Of a stretch of DNA of 64,000 nucleotides, positions 1-19,640 are shown one piece after another. Positions within the stretch are counted from its first letter, which is position 1, and the number at the start of each line of letters is the position of its first letter. Origin of the DNA: Eleginops maclovinus (Eukaryota > Chordata > Actinopteri > Perciformes > Eleginopidae); contig NC_086350.1 in the NCBI RefSeq assembly GCF_036324505.1, forward strand, positions 12,508,032 to 12,572,031, read 5' to 3'. The notes under the pieces were generated by a model, which was not told where the DNA came from, ran no database searches, and was given only the letters and a program-made list of their open reading frames with translations. The position numbers were made by a program, and so were the translations under genes.

Positions 1-3000
1 GGACATTTTATTGCTCTTCTCCTCGGGGGTTTAGTGCAGCCATTGTCACGCAAAATGAAGTTCCTACCAGAATGATGAGCAGTTCTTCAGCCATCATGTC
101 ATTAGTGCAACACTGAAAAGTTCTGCCAAGGTCAGCTTTGCATACGAGACTCCGCTAAAGAGAGTAATGGCTGCCGAATCTCCGACTGTCCTACATAATG
201 TTTTCCAACAGGGTTACATCCACAGCACAGTAAGCAGGTTTTTATCTGACCCTTGTATTATGAATGTAAAACACTATCTGCTTGTTACTTTCATTGTGGC
301 CATAAATGGTGGCCATGCGGTTATAAGGACAGCAAACCAAATCTGTTGCCTTTTTTGTCTGAGATCTGGAGAAGGATCCAGATTTATCACGTGGGCTATG
401 CGAAATCCTAACAGTTTATACAGCAGGACTTTCTATATCTTTCTATATCACTTATCAACTAGCAACACGGGTGTGTGTTTACACAGCAGCTGGTCAGGTG
501 AAGGGCACTTTGTCTCTGGAGTGTGACTGAATCAAGAGTCATTTGAGCTTTGTAGTGCACCAAGCTGTCAGTGGTGAATGATAGCAGGCCAGTTTGCACA
601 ACCAGGAATGTCTCAGGAAGATAAACCTTTTAAACCCCACAGTCCTACCGGTTTCCTGCTATCGGAGGACACGCTTTTGGAAAACACCAGTTTTTTATTT
701 TGTTATTTGTAATTTAGTTTTAATTCAAAAGTCCTGAGCGAATCAGTCTAAGAAAGGTTTGTTTGAGACAGAAACTATTCGTTTATTTTTATAGCTGTCA
801 CCAGTTGAATTGTCTTTAATGGAAGCTGTTTGCTACAATAACCGGCCCTTTTAAATGTTACAATGCTCATAAAATTGGCCAACATGCTTTACTTTTTGGC
901 TGTGAGTTTTACAAAGAGAAAGTATAATGCATCGGTTAGTTTCATTTTTTTTTGTGGTGAAGTCTGTGACCTTGCCCGCCGTTACTTCCTATATTTTTTC
1001 CAATGCAGTTTAACAGTTCATTAACTGACCTTTTCACAAACGTCTCGCCTGCAGATCGGGTTTAGTCACTTTGTTTACGTATTGGATGCCTATCCTTGGT
1101 GTAGGATTAAAACTGAAGGTGTTCAAGGCATGCCTCCCTATGTTGAAAGTTGACCGACATGGACGAAGGTTATTGAGGCCATCTTGTCAAGGAACACATT
1201 GTTTTAGATTATATTTGGCCTCCTGCCCCTTATTTATATATAGTATATTGCAGAAGTTATAGTGGAACATCTCCTTTACCAACCTCACAATTTGTTTAAC
1301 ACATTATTTCAAAACACCGTCTGCTACAGGGTATTTAAGTCTGCCTAATACTCAAAAGTTGGCACTGAATCTTAACTTGGATTGTCTTGTTTACTTGGGC
1401 TTTCATCAGATGTTTTCTGGTAAAAATTGATTTATTTACACTGCAATTAGTCAACTGTTTGATTCAAAACTACAATTCCTATGCCTAAGAAAAGTACACA
1501 GATTGCAATATAGGCTAATACTCAAGTCAAATATATTGCATTGGTCATGGTGCTGAAACCAAGGTATTGCTTTGTGTCCAGTATGAGAACTTGAATGGTA
1601 CAAAGTCTTTGTCAACATAACGCCCAGACTGAAAGAAGCTGTTGGCGTATTTTCTGCTCTTGTGTTTAGTATTTTGTTTTAATGGACACAGCATGCTAAG
1701 CTAAGTATGAAGGTAGGTTCTTGCTTTTATATTTCTGCCACTGACTTCATCTTAAGTGTCTGCTTTAGCGATGCAAGCTTATAATATCCCGTCTGCATGT
1801 GCGAATGATGTGGCAGGCGGATCCACATGATTTTTTCTCTGCCTACCCTTCAGCGACCAGTTTGTGATGCATCCGGAATTACATAACCAACTCAGCTCCC
1901 TCCTGCCCTCCCCCGTCACTGATGGTGCAGCTGTGTTTCAGCAGATTTAGGTTAGATGAGAAAGGAAATGTGCCAGCCACAGTAGCTGTTAGATTCACCC
2001 AGGATGCACTGCAGAACAGACTGAAATGATGTAAACTGTTCCAATAGAAGATGAAAAATGTCTATTATTAATTTACTTCACATCAGTCGCTCCTCGGTCA
2101 TGCGATGCTGGATTTGTTTGGCTTATAGAATAAGAGTATAGCGATTAGAAAATTGGTTACTGGTTGTGTTTTTTTTTCCACGTTCAACGTATGTGAATGA
2201 AAACTAGGGCGGTCACTAATGATTATCTTCACTATTGATTAGTCAGCCAATCCCTTTCTTTGTTTACCATTAGGTTTATGAAAAGGTGAGAAACCTCCAC
2301 TTAACTTTGTTTAAATTAACCCAAAGTTACACTCTAAAATTACAAATAGTACACACTTATTTTGACTATCATCCAACTTTGATTGATTAGAATTGATCAT
2401 ACAATTATGGGTTATTTGGCAACTTTTCTTGAAAAATGAACAAACCCTTTGTTGACAGAATACATAATAGTTACTTGAAAAAACTCACTCGAACCTGCGA
2501 CACCAAGCTAATGCTTTTTATTATTTCTATCTGGGTCATGCTATTCTATAAATTAATTGTAACATAGAAGTCATAACTGTCTTTTGAATGAGGTTATTTT
2601 CAGAGCTTCATGGACACCATGTATCCACACTCGGCAGGGTTCGTGTATCATATTTGGAGTATGTGAACAGAGCACAGTCTGTTTTGACAGGTGTTACCAG
2701 GGCTTCATAATCCCAACAAGATCAAAATGTCCCCTCAAACCGATATGGAATTTTGATATTTTATTAAATATATTTAATATAAGGAATGTTGGTTGTGTAA
2801 CGATTCCACCAGGCTCCTTTATGTTTACTTGCATTATTCTTGGAAGGATTTGGTAGCAGTGGGAGGGCATTAACTTGGCTGGGAAATCTGAGAGACACTT
2901 GATCCTCGGCACATCCCACTGAACTTTTGCTATTCACTCAGTGTCCTGCTGGCGTGACTCTCACACACTGAGCTCAATGAGAGCGGATAGGTAAGAGATA

Positions 3001-3613
3001 CTAATTGACGTTAAACCAACTGAAAATAAAGTTAAGAGACCATTCTCTCTAATGTCAATGTTGGCTTGAATAAACAAGCCAATGAATAGACGATGAAAAA
3101 AATACAGGTTAATGTCAGTGGTTTAGTCATGATAAGACCAGGTACAATTATTTAAATGATATAACAACAGTTACAGCAAGCTGATAAGGTTGATACGAAG
3201 GAAAGCTAATTGGAAACAATTTGAGTAATTTATTATCAGTCATTGTCAAAACCCCATTGTAATCTAGTGAGTTCTGTACATAGTCAAATTTGAATATTTA
3301 CTAGGCATTTGGCTTGTGGTCATAAACGAATATCCCCCTGCTTCATAGACGTAACAATAATTTGATTAAATGATATTCTGTAGATACATTGAGAGAGAGA
3401 ATAATCGTTGCAGTGATTTGTCCTGAGGCACAGAGACTATTGGGCAAATGTAAAGGAAACAGGAAGCAGAAAACTCTGTTCCCCGCCTCTGCAGATATAC
3501 TCGAAACAGGCTCTAAATCGATCAATCCTGTTTGTTGCTCAGCAGTCTTTGGCCCCTTAAATAAATAAATAAGCATTTTGTTGTGAATTAACTGTTCCAT
3601 ATGTGATTGACAG
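1..3613 (+). other. idh2 intron 1 (non-coding)
   Basis: This stretch lies upstream of the first idh2 exon in the window. I found no exon here that could encode a mitochondrial presequence and end with the single base needed to complete the Tyr codon split at 3614, so exon 1 is probably left of the window. It is AT-rich, with no open frame of interest, and contains one old interspersed repeat near 2.2 kb. Confidence 0.6.
2204..2330 (+). repeat. Degenerate fish interspersed repeat ('GGGCTGCAACTAACGATTAT'-like)
   Basis: The segment beginning 'agggcggtcactaatgatta' and continuing with 'attgattagtc' resembles a very common short teleost repeat whose copies start AGGGCTGCAACTAACGATTA. A second degenerate copy starts near 51867. 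Family assignment is from memory and the copy is diverged. Confidence 0.4.
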
Positions 3614-10302
<6,689 letters not shown>

Positions 10303-10625
10303 AAAGGACTTGATGGAATATAGTTAGTTTGGAGATGGCAATGCCACTCATCGGTTTTGTACCTCATTTTTAACTTAAAGGTCAATAGATACACTCGCAT
10401 TTTGTTCTGAAGGAAACAAGTACTGTCTTTAGTGTTGTATTAGGTTATAAATAGCTGAGAACTGTGCTTCCACCTGATGCCTCCCTAACTATCTGTCCAA
10501 CTATTCGCAAGGTTTTATTTTTGTTATGTGAAGTACTGTATTCAATATTGTGTAATGCCTTGAGCAGGACTGAAGACTTGATCAAACATATTTGCCAATA
10601 AAACCCTGTGTTTGACCCACTATTG
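10303..10625 (+). other. idh2: idh2 3' UTR
   Basis: Runs from the stop codon at 10300-10302 to just past the AATAAA at 10597. The exact cleavage point is inferred from the usual 10-30 base spacing. Confidence 0.75.
10597..10602 (+). terminator. idh2 poly(A) signal AATAAA
   Basis: Canonical hexamer about 295 bases after the idh2 stop, followed by a GT-rich stretch (10606-10640) suited to cleavage-factor binding. Confidence 0.8.
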
Positions 10626-10659
10626 GTCTTTGTTTTGTCTGAAAGAAAATCAATATCAG

Positions 10660-12246
10660 CAATTTAAAGGTAAATAAATTTATTATTTTACAGTATTGTC
10701 TGGTGCACAACATTGTACATACATTTCTATCAACATTATCTCCACACTGATGTCTAATACAGAAAGCCATTTAAGCTGAACATCTTCCCTTTTTAATATC
10801 ATCACTAAAACTGTGATGGAATGAACACCGAAGCTGAAAAACTCACAAAATTGAGCATTTTTATTTTAAATGCGCTATATCAACATCGCAAATGGATACC
10901 TTGTTTTTGCAGTTTGAAAAGCTAAGCACTGGGAAACTGAATATATTGAGCATTTCCCAAATCATTTTCCACAAGGTCCGTGGCCCTGTCACATGTTGGG
11001 AGGTTGTCGTTCATCACTTGAGACCAGTGTACAGCATGATGGATGGCATGCTCTTGCAGACACACTGGGGCACTTAATATTTGTGTCTTGAGTTTTTTTT
11101 TTTGGGGACACGTCTTGTTGAGATTCATCCATAAAGAAAAACAGAACTGCAATATGAATGCAGGGTTTGCATTGCCTTTGAGAAATGCTGCAGTCCTGTC
11201 TCGTGAATGGGGGAAATGGTGTGGTTTGTTGAGAAAGAAGCTGTACCACAGTCTTTTCTCTGTGATAATCTTTTGAGGAGATCTACAGATGGGTGGGGGG
11301 GGGGGGGGGTGAATGTAATTTCATGAGGTCTACGATTGGACCCCAAGAAATCCAATGTCCCTGCTCAACACAACAGCAACGAAAACAGACCTGGTCTCCG
11401 AAGCTGCAAGATTTGATGTGGTTCTTTGGTAAAGGGGTCCTACCGTTGAAAAAGGTATTTAGATTTTGTTTTCATTAGCGTCTTAAAACATTCCACAGAA
11501 ACAATTACATTCATAGACTAGAGATCAATACAGGTTGATGGTTGTTAATGCAGAAACCTAAAAAGTCGACACGTGTTCTTTAGTGCAACGCACTGATCAC
11601 AGTACCAGCCAACGTACAAGAGGACTGATGCATTTTGTACAATAATATACAATAAAACACAGATTGCAATTCCAATCGAATCATCTTCTGCAGACTTAAT
11701 TAAATGTATCACAGTATGAATCAAAGTGAATCATTAACCTCTGCAACTTGATAAGCTTTGGCAAGTGAATTGAATTGTTCCCTTCTTTACCCCTTCATAT
11801 TAGTTTACCCCAGCAGACTGAGAGACACCGGGATTGTCTGAATGAGTAAGTACAGTAAAACATCACCAAGCTTTTAGCTAAAAATGTGCTTTTTATATTT
11901 GGCTCAGATGATGATCCTGGTTTTAAGCAGCTGACAACATCTATGTTTTTAATATATTCATTTTTTTACCTAAAGGCTCCTGTTTAAGACGGTCCTTTTT
12001 GCTCAGATATAATATAGTCATTCAGTAGATTTCTTGTGTTTTTAGAGATGAAAAATATGTTATAACGTAAAAAGTATACATTTCCAAATGTAGCATAACA
12101 AATGATTCCAGTGCATACGAATGTGCAGTTTGCTGGGTTTCCTCACATCTTTGAAGAACAACCCGAGCACTGTCTTTAAAAGCAGAAAAAACAACTCTGT
12201 TTTCATGAGTTCACACTTATATTTAATTTGGGGTCATTTCAATTAT
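10660..12246 (-). other. znf710: znf710 3' UTR
   Basis: Non-coding stretch downstream of the znf710 stop (12247-12249) to the inferred cleavage region. It contains a homopolymer G run at 11295-11309 and T runs, but no credible open frame. The length is inferred from the poly(A) signal only. Confidence 0.6.
10679..10684 (-). terminator. znf710 poly(A) signal AATAAA (minus strand)
   Basis: TTTATT on the + strand is AATAAA on the - strand, about 1.56 kb after the znf710 stop. This puts the znf710 3' end near 10655-10670, only a few tens of bases from the idh2 3' end. Another hexamer near 10860 could give a shorter form. Confidence 0.6.
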
Positions 12247-15200
12247 TCATGCAGAGCTGAAACGCCCTGCACCCTTCCCATAGGTGCTGTAGTACTCAAT
12301 TTGAGATAGTTTGGCAATGTCTGGTGTGTTGTTGTTGTTAGCTCTGTTTTCTCGCTCGCTGAATTCAAAGCTCTCCTCTTCGTAGTCCTCCTGGCTTTCT
12401 ACTTCTTGTGGGGGCTCTGATGAAGGAAGCAAATACACATATGATGCAACACGGTCCTCAGTAATACACACATTCAGAGGTCTTCCTAAGACACATGGTC
12501 TCATTGAGGACAGCCAGTAGATTTCCTCCCCGCCACTGCCTCAGTATCAGTCTTTACTGATAGAGACAGGCATGTCTAATCCAGGCACTGCTATATTTAC
12601 TAAACACACAGGGAGGAAGTGACAGAGAAACATCAAAACACTTGGCCACTAGATTTCAGTACATGCTGAGTCAAAGTGCATTAGGGGCAGACTGAGTGAC
12701 TAATGCAACATGAAGCCCACAGAGCAGCCCCACTTGGAAATTTGCCACTCATAACCCATCAACAAATTCAAATGTCATTGAGGAGTTTCATTTCTTTCAA
12801 AGCAGAGGGTGTAATTAAGGATAATCAATGGAGATTCTCACCATGGCTGTCTATTGAAGTGTCCATGATGCCGTGTTTGACCTTCATGTGTCGGCTGAGG
12901 TTGCCCTTCAGGTTGAACTTGCTGGTGCAGTAAGGGCACTTGAAGGGCTTGCTGCCAGCGTGAAGGTGCATGTGGCCGAGGAGGTTGTACATTCTGTTGA
13001 AAGACTTTCCGCACACCTGAGAAACAACAGCGCAATAGTCAGTAAACCTCCCTGATCAAACACAATTCTTTCTTTAAGTAAAACCTTTCTACTTCACTCA
13101 CCTTGCATTTAAAAGGCTTGACTGGCAGGTGGACGATCATGTGCGTTTTTAGGGTCTGCTTCTGGACAAAAGTCTTGAAGCAGACGTGACACTGGAAGGG
13201 CCTGACACTGGCATGGATCAACATGTGTCTCTTTAGGTTGGCAGACAGTGTGAACTCTCGAGAGCAGACTTCACACTTGAATTCTTTCATACCCTGTGGG
13301 AACAAAAAGTGTTTGTACCTTTTTAATTAATTTACCTAATATATTGTGTAAAGGAAAATAAAGAATGAGTCATAGGGAGAAAACATAAGGAGCATTTGCA
13401 TTCTGGCTTTTGTTCCAACGCATGTAAATCACATTAGCCCCACCAAGTGTTGAAAGACGGAGTGGAAAAATTAAAAAAAGAATGGAAAGTAAAAACTTTC
13501 TTCCCAACATTTATTATTTAACTTTCATTTTAATATTGAGCAAAAGCAAATGGCATGGAAATATATTTGTTGTTCCCCCTATAGAATAAAACAGACTTTG
13601 TAATGAAATGGAGAGAAAGACCAGGGTGATTCATCAGAGACAAAGGGAAGCAGCTCTGCAAACTACACACAACACAAAACACATGCAAGTGGGGGGTTGA
13701 GCCAAACAAAAAAACTAAGGCCTTTGAAGGCTATGTTTACAAAGCAACTGGTTTTAGAGGAAAGGCTGTGGCGCAAGTGTGCAATTTAACCTCCCGTTTT
13801 CCTATGAGGATTCACACATAGGGCTGTGATTGAGTGAGGCTTAATGTACTTGCCTTAATACCATAGTTGTTTATGTCTTTATAATGACATTAAAATACAT
13901 TTTGTATGTGCACTGGAATGCTGCTAGGTATTCAGATTTTTTTAACACATACCCTGGTTGACAAAGGCACCTTTTTTTCATTTCAGTACCTTAAGTGTGA
14001 GGGTGTGCGATGCTATTACCTTGTGAGTGAGAGCGTGTTGTCGGAGATGGTGGATCTGGACAAACTCCATGCCGCACTCGGGGCAAACGTAGGGTCGAAC
14101 GTTCTGGTGCTTCATCAAGTGGTTCTGCAGCTGGCTGCGGTAAGCGAAGGACTTGTTGCACTCGGTGCACTGGTACGTGGTGGGGCCCTGGTGGCTGGCA
14201 AGGTGGCGCTTCAGGTGCGCGTAGGTGGGAAACTCGAGACCACACTGGGTGCAAACATGGCACTGACCGTTCTCGTGTTTGTTCTCGTGGGTCCTCAGCT
14301 CGCTGGGGTAAGCGAAGCCTCGGCCACAAAAGCGGCAGCTGTAGGGCTTTACATCAGAATGCTGAAGCATGTGCCTCTTCAGGTGGCTGGTCTGTGTGAA
14401 GGCCTTCTCACAAACTGTGCACTTGTGAGGTCTGGTCCCCTGGTGGGTGAGCAGGTGAGTCTGGAGGTGGCTCGGCTGTTTGAAGAGCTTTCCACAGTGT
14501 AGACATTCATGGGGCTTTATTCCATTATGGCCAAGAATATGAGTGACTAGGTTATATTTGGATGTGTAAGACTTCTCACACATGCGGCACTTCCAGCGTT
14601 TCAGACCCTCTCCCACATCTACGCAGTAAGACTCATCGATTTGCACGTTGATGTCCAGCCGGTCGATCTGCATTCGCCTGGCGAGGCCCTCTGGGTCGGA
14701 CCACAGCATGGCCTGGCCGTTGTCCTCATACTCTCCTGGAAGGGCCATGTCCGCGGACTCGTATGCCACCTCATTGGACTCATAATAGCGTCCCTCTACA
14801 GGACTGCCAGTGTCACCACTAGTCTTGAGGTTAAGTGCCTCTTCTTCCTCTTCCTCCACCACCAACTCCTCTTCCTTCCTCTCTCTTTCTCTACCAGTGT
14901 TTTCTTCTTCTTCTTCTTCCTGTTCTGGCCGTTCTTCTGTTTGTGGCCTGGGTGTATCTCTTACACATGACCGACAGTCTCCGCAGGCTTGCTCCTGTTT
15001 TAAAGAAGCTTGTTGGGTGACTGGTTCCTCAGAATTGCCAGGACTTTGCCTGCTGTTCATGTGAATACAGGAAGGATGGGTGTCAGAGTCAAGCCGTTCA
15101 CCTTTAACCTGAGCCTGTGGACTTGCTACTTTGTGTGGGTGACCCTCCTCACTCCTGGGCCTCTTGGTCCTCCCACGGGGCCCGGGCCGTCTTCTCTCAC

Positions 15201-16601
15201 TGTAGTGCGGCTGGGGCTCCCTCTCCCCAGCAGGCTCAGCCAGGTAGTCCCCGTTGGCCCCTATTAGCTGATCTGCGTACTCGTACTCCATTGTCTCAGG
15301 TTGAGGAGGGGGACACTCTCTGGGCTCCCCTGTGTAAAAGCCATTAGGAGCAATAGTGGCCCCAAAGATTTCATTCTGGGAGATGAGGCCCAGAACGGCT
15401 GCCTGAGCCAGAGATAGCACCACCACAGGCTCCGTCTGCGTGCCCACATCCATGTGGCCCTCAGTCATCTTAGGGTAGGTCCGCACCAAGCGACTACTCT
15501 CCTCCTCCTGAAAGGAAACACATGAACAGAAAGGTTTTTGAAAATGATCTTGGAGAAATAATGTCCCAGTATGTTTTGTTTTTATTCAGTTGCTACGAAC
15601 CCTGCCTTACACAATGTTTCTTTATATAACCTAATTTCCCCCATGCTGCTTCATGATATTGGGAACTTTCCTTTTAACACAAACAAAAAGTTTTAATGTT
15701 GCGAGAATATTGAAATGATTGTCCTATTATTTATTGTTTAAAAATCCAGACTGACTGCAGAAGCTTTATTTATTTATTTAAATCTTCCTCTCCTAAGACT
15801 CCTAAGAAGAAGATAATGTTTTTTCAGCCGCATTCGTACCATGCCTTGTTTCTTTGCTCTAAATCCACAGAACATTTGATTGAAGAGATAAGGCAGATAT
15901 GTGTTAGCACCCTGCTTCCTTCCTTGACAGGCTTTAGAATAATAAGAACACAACAAGGGATGCAGGTCCAGCCAGGAAGTAGACTTCCGTGGACTGTCCT
16001 CAGCACTTCCTGTGGGGTCCCGAGGCAGCCGGGCTGACCAAAGTCAGCTCATCGTGGTGCTATCTGTCCCATTCATGAGGAGCAAAGTGGCTCAGCTTCA
16101 CACTCACCGTAGCCGACTTCATATGCCTGCCACACCGGGCTTCGTTAACAAGATGATATATGCCGCCAGGCTGTCTCATATCCATAACAGACATTCGATT
16201 GAGCTTCGAGCTCACTCCATATTCCAGACCGATGCATAAGACTCGCTAACATAATTGTATGGTTCGGAAGTGTTTCAGACACACATGCACTTGTTTACCC
16301 AACTAAAAGCGGAACAGTTAAACTATGAGGAAGAAATTGTGCTACAACCTGTCTGGCTGTTTGTGGTAAAGGAGAAGGAAATATTGTAGTCCACTTGTTC
16401 AGGTTATTCCTTAGCATGGATCTGAGCTGTAGGAAATATATAGAGAGAACCTCTCTGACCCTTACTTTCTTTCAGACTACACCCTGGTCTTCACTCTTTG
16501 CAAAAGGCACCAGCACAAACTGCTTCCTTTTTCTGACACAATACTGAGAGAAAGAGTGGATGGAGAAAAGAGAAAAAGAAGAGGAGATAGAGCAGAAATA
16601 A

Positions 16602-16650
<49 letters not shown>

Positions 16651-17545
16651 GGGAGAGGAGAGTAGACCTGGATGCCCTGATAACAACGTCATTTATAATT
16701 ACTGCTTTTAAAGTAGTCAGACAGAGACAGACTGTGTGTTTGTGAGAAAGAAAAGGAAAGAGACTGGGTGTGTATTTGAAAGCATGTGTGTGAGAGAGAA
16801 AAGAGAGGGAGGGAGGTATAGAGAGAAGGAGAAAGAGCTGTGGGCGGGGGAGGAGTGGAGGGAGGGAGACAGAGAGAGAAATGAGATGGAGGGGCTGAAA
16901 GATAAAGAAAGAGGGGAGGAGAGGGAGGGGAGGGAAGGGGAAGGAGAGATTGAGTGAGCATGTGAGAGGAGGGAAGAGAGAAAGGAAAAGGAGAGGGAGG
17001 GGGTGTGCCGGGAGGGTGGTGGAGGGGGGGCAGAGAAAGACAGAAAGACAGAGTGACTGAGTGAGTGAGTGAGAGAGAAAGAGGGGAAGGAGGGAGGGAG
17101 GGAAGGAGTGGAAGCCGGAGATAGAAGAAAAAGCACAGCAAAATGAAAGGCTGACAAAATGAAAGAAAAAAGAGACAAATGACATGGAGAGAGAAAAAGG
17201 TAGTAATTGCAAGAGTCCGTACTTTCACATTTAAAGTTGCATCTGAGAGACACCTAAGGACAAACAATTAGAGCAGCGGCAGAAGACGTGCGGCAGAAAT
17301 AAGAAACACAACTCTTATCTCTTTTTGGAAAGATGTTCCCACTGCAGCACTTATATGAATGTTAAAAGTAATCTCACTTCCCCTCACTCACTCGCAACCA
17401 GATAAATGTGTGTAAATAGCTAACTAACAAAACTGCCAGCAAGTAACCACTAACCCCGCCGAACCATTAGCAGCAACACATCTTTAGGTTACAAACTCAC
17501 CACATTGTTCCTGGAGTGATGTTTGAGGTGTTTCAGGGATCTCAT
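12247..17545 (-). CDS. znf710: Zinc finger protein 710 (11 C2H2 fingers)
   Basis: Nuclear C2H2 zinc-finger protein, presumed DNA-binding regulator. Coding exons in transcript order: 17545-17501 (new, see findings), 15507-14020, 13293-13102, 13016-12842 and 12416-12247. Borders are GT/AG and phases fit. From the ATG at 15468, equivalent to the human start (MTEGHMDVGTQTE here, MEGFMDSGTQTD in human), the product is 661 residues, against 664 in human. The N-terminal VVVLSLAQAAVLGLIS block is conserved. An acidic Glu-rich region follows, then QLDRLDINVQID-like sequence and eleven fingers. Fingers 1-7 lie in the big exon (about residues 290-482) and 8-9 in the next. Finger 10 is split by an intron just before its second Cys, and finger 11 is in the 12842-13016 exon. 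The C-terminal tail is acidic and ends GRFSSA. The tail is poorly conserved relative to human. Confidence 0.95.
16540..17200. repeat. Polypurine (GA-rich) tract
   Basis: The + strand is overwhelmingly A and G with GAGA and GGGA units, interrupted by short mixed stretches and the TG tract. The complementary strand produces spurious Ser/Pro/Leu open frames. Confidence 0.85.
16603..16650. repeat. (TG)24 microsatellite
   Basis: Uninterrupted TG dinucleotides inside the purine-rich znf710 intron. Confidence 0.95.
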
Positions 17546-17562
17546 CCTTCAGGAGAAATGAG
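17501..17562 (-). CDS. znf710: znf710 first exon with in-frame N-terminal extension (candidate)
   Basis: On the - strand an ATG at 17545 (A at -3, in-frame TGA two codons upstream) opens 15 codons, MRSLKHLKHHSRNNV, ending exactly at a strong donor, GTG|GTGAGT. Joined to the acceptor before 15507 the frame stays open through 13 more codons (EEESSRLVRTYPK) to the conserved Met at 15468. The result is a 28-residue basic extension. The TATA box 40 bases upstream implies a very short leader, so initiation could also occur at the downstream Met. Confidence 0.6.
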
Positions 17563-17584
17563 TGGAGTAAAAAAATCCTCCTCC

Positions 17585-17612
17585 TATTTATATCTGTGGG
17601 AGAGTGGGGCGG
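17585..17612 (-). promoter_or_regulatory. TATA box and GC box of znf710 promoter
   Basis: On the - strand TATAAATA occupies 17592-17585, and a GGGGCGG Sp1-type box (+ strand 17606-17612) lies about 15 bases further upstream. A start near 17560 would lie just before the first-exon ATG at 17545. The (CA)56 tract begins about 180 bases further upstream. Confidence 0.6.
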
Positions 17613-17787
17613 TCCCACGGCTCATCCTCCTCCTACTGTTGCTGTTATCAGAACTGACTGTGCCTGCCCCCCCCTCCACCAGCCCTCCGTCTCCCCCATA
17701 CACACACACAGCATCTCCCCATTTCTTTCTCTTCCTCCCACCCTCTCCTTCCCATCTCACTTCTCTTTCTCTCCTCTTTTCTCTTAT

Positions 17788-17903
<116 letters not shown>

Positions 17904-18394
17904 CTTATCTCCCTTTCTCACTACATACAATTCAGCATGACCCTTCAACACACATTTCTCTTGAAGGCGCACAGAGACACAAGCTCTATCTTTTCTTGAT
18001 CACACTTTATACTTTGCATTTCCTTTTTTCTACGAGCGTGTGCTCAAACGCACAAACAGTTATAAAAATCTAATCAGTAGTTTCTCGCTGTGCATGCAGA
18101 CAGATATATGAGAATTTACGCACGCACAAACATGTTTATATATATATGTATGTATGCAGGCACACATAGAGGCACGTACACACTTTCACAACACACATAA
18201 ACACTAAGAGAGACTATGGGTGGAGGTGCGTTTGTCAGCAGCACTACAGTCTGACAGATAATGTCGGAAAAATGCTAGAATTGTAACTTTCTTGAGACCG
18301 TGTAGTTAGCTGCCATTATTTCTTGATTCAAACTAATTAACTATTGAGACAGCCTGAAGTATACTGTCTGAGAAATTCAAAAGAATAGGAAAAA

Positions 18395-19075
18395 AAAATG
18401 AGTGACAAAAGAAAAGAGAAGGAGAAAGAAAGGAGAGAAAAGCAGTTAGGAGAGAGGGAGGGAGGGAGACAGACGTGGGGGAGAAAGAATAAGGAAGAAA
18501 GAAGCAGAGGGAGGGGGAGTGAAGCTGAGTGGAGGAAGAGGTGGAGGAGGAGGAGGAGGAGGGGGGTATGGGTGGGGGGGTTGAGAGACAGAAAGAAAAA
18601 GGGAAAGAGGAAAGAGAGCCGGGGTGGGGGAGGGAAGAAGAGAATGCAGCAAAAAGGAGGAAGAAGGGAAAGGAGAGACGGGGGAGGGTGGTGGAGGGGG
18701 GGGGTGGCTGAGGCATAAGAAAGGATGTGGCAAAAGAAAGAGAAAGAAAGAATAAAAGAGAGAGAAAAGAAAGAGCAGGGGAGGGGGCTGGTGGAGAGGG
18801 GGGGGCTGGTTGGGGATGGGAAGAGAGATAGAGGGAGGTTTGAAAGAAAATGCAGTGAAAAGAAAGAAGAGAAAAAGAGAAGAAAAAAAGGGGGGATGGT
18901 GGAGTGTGAAAATAAAAAAGAAGAGTCCATCAGCAAGAGAAAAGAGAAAAAGGAAGGGGGGTGCAGAATGAAGAAGAGGTGGAGAAGGGAGGGGGGTGAG
19001 AGCAAAGGGAATGAAGAGAGGAAAGGAGATAGAGAGACGGAGAGAGTGAGGAAAAGGAAAAACAGCAAGGGAAGA
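18395..19075. repeat. Polypurine tract, about 0.7 kb
   Basis: Almost continuous A/G on the + strand (GGAGG, GAAAG and GGGGG units). Long frames on either strand are compositional. Confidence 0.9.
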
Positions 19076-19439
19076 CATTAACTATTGAACTTCCAGATTT
19101 CTTTCAGCCTGTGTTGAGAAACAGTGCGGCAGAGTACCTGCGGGCTAAGTACAGGTTGTGTGCTTAAGTACTGAAGATAATCCCGATAATTAGACAGGTA
19201 TTATTTTGTACCACAGCCCACCTTACTATTTTAACTAGTAAACATGGGGAAAATGTGTGGGGAAAAATAAAAAAAGTGTATTTGAGGAATGAGTGTATAG
19301 GTGCAGGCAAGCGCGACAAACACTGTGTGGACACATGCCAATTGTGACTGTAAGGCTGAGGACTGTGCATAAACATTTCCTACTAAATAACAGGAAAGGG
19401 CAAACCTTGAAAACCTTGATCAATCATCAGCGGCTGGGA

Positions 19440-19640
19440 GTGCTGCGAGAATGAGAAAGATAGAGAGAAAGGGGAGCGGAGAGGGGGGAGGAGGAGGGAG
19501 AGATAGGGAATGAGAGTGAGCGTGAGGGAGGGGAGGGAGAGAGAAAAGAGAAAGATTGAGTGAGGGTGTGAGTGAGGGGGAGAGATAGCAGGAAGTCGAG
19601 GGAGAGAATGGGAGAGAAAATAGAAGGAGAGCAAGGGAAG
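19440..19640. repeat. Polypurine tract
   Basis: GAGA/GGGA-rich + strand stretch, the third member of the series around the znf710 5' end. Confidence 0.85.

Larger units (their letters stand above)
15508..17500 (-). other. znf710 intron 1 with purine-rich and TG repeats
   Basis: Intron between the candidate first exon and the main exon. About 16540-17200 is purine-rich on the + strand (GA, GGGA and GAGA units), and a (TG)24 tract sits at 16603-16650. The open frames in this tract are low-complexity Ser/Leu/Pro artefacts. A (TTTA)n patch lies near 15765-15781. Confidence 0.6.

Noticed and set aside
13906..14502. 198-codon plus-strand frame opposite the znf710 fingers
   Set aside because: Shadow of the C2H2 repeats on the opposite strand.
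16472..17267. 246-, 192- and 178-codon frames rich in Ser/Leu/Pro (similar ones at 18.3-19.1, 19.4-19.8 and 21.5-22.0 kb)
   Set aside because: They lie on polypurine tracts, which lack stop codons by composition; no motif or splice support.
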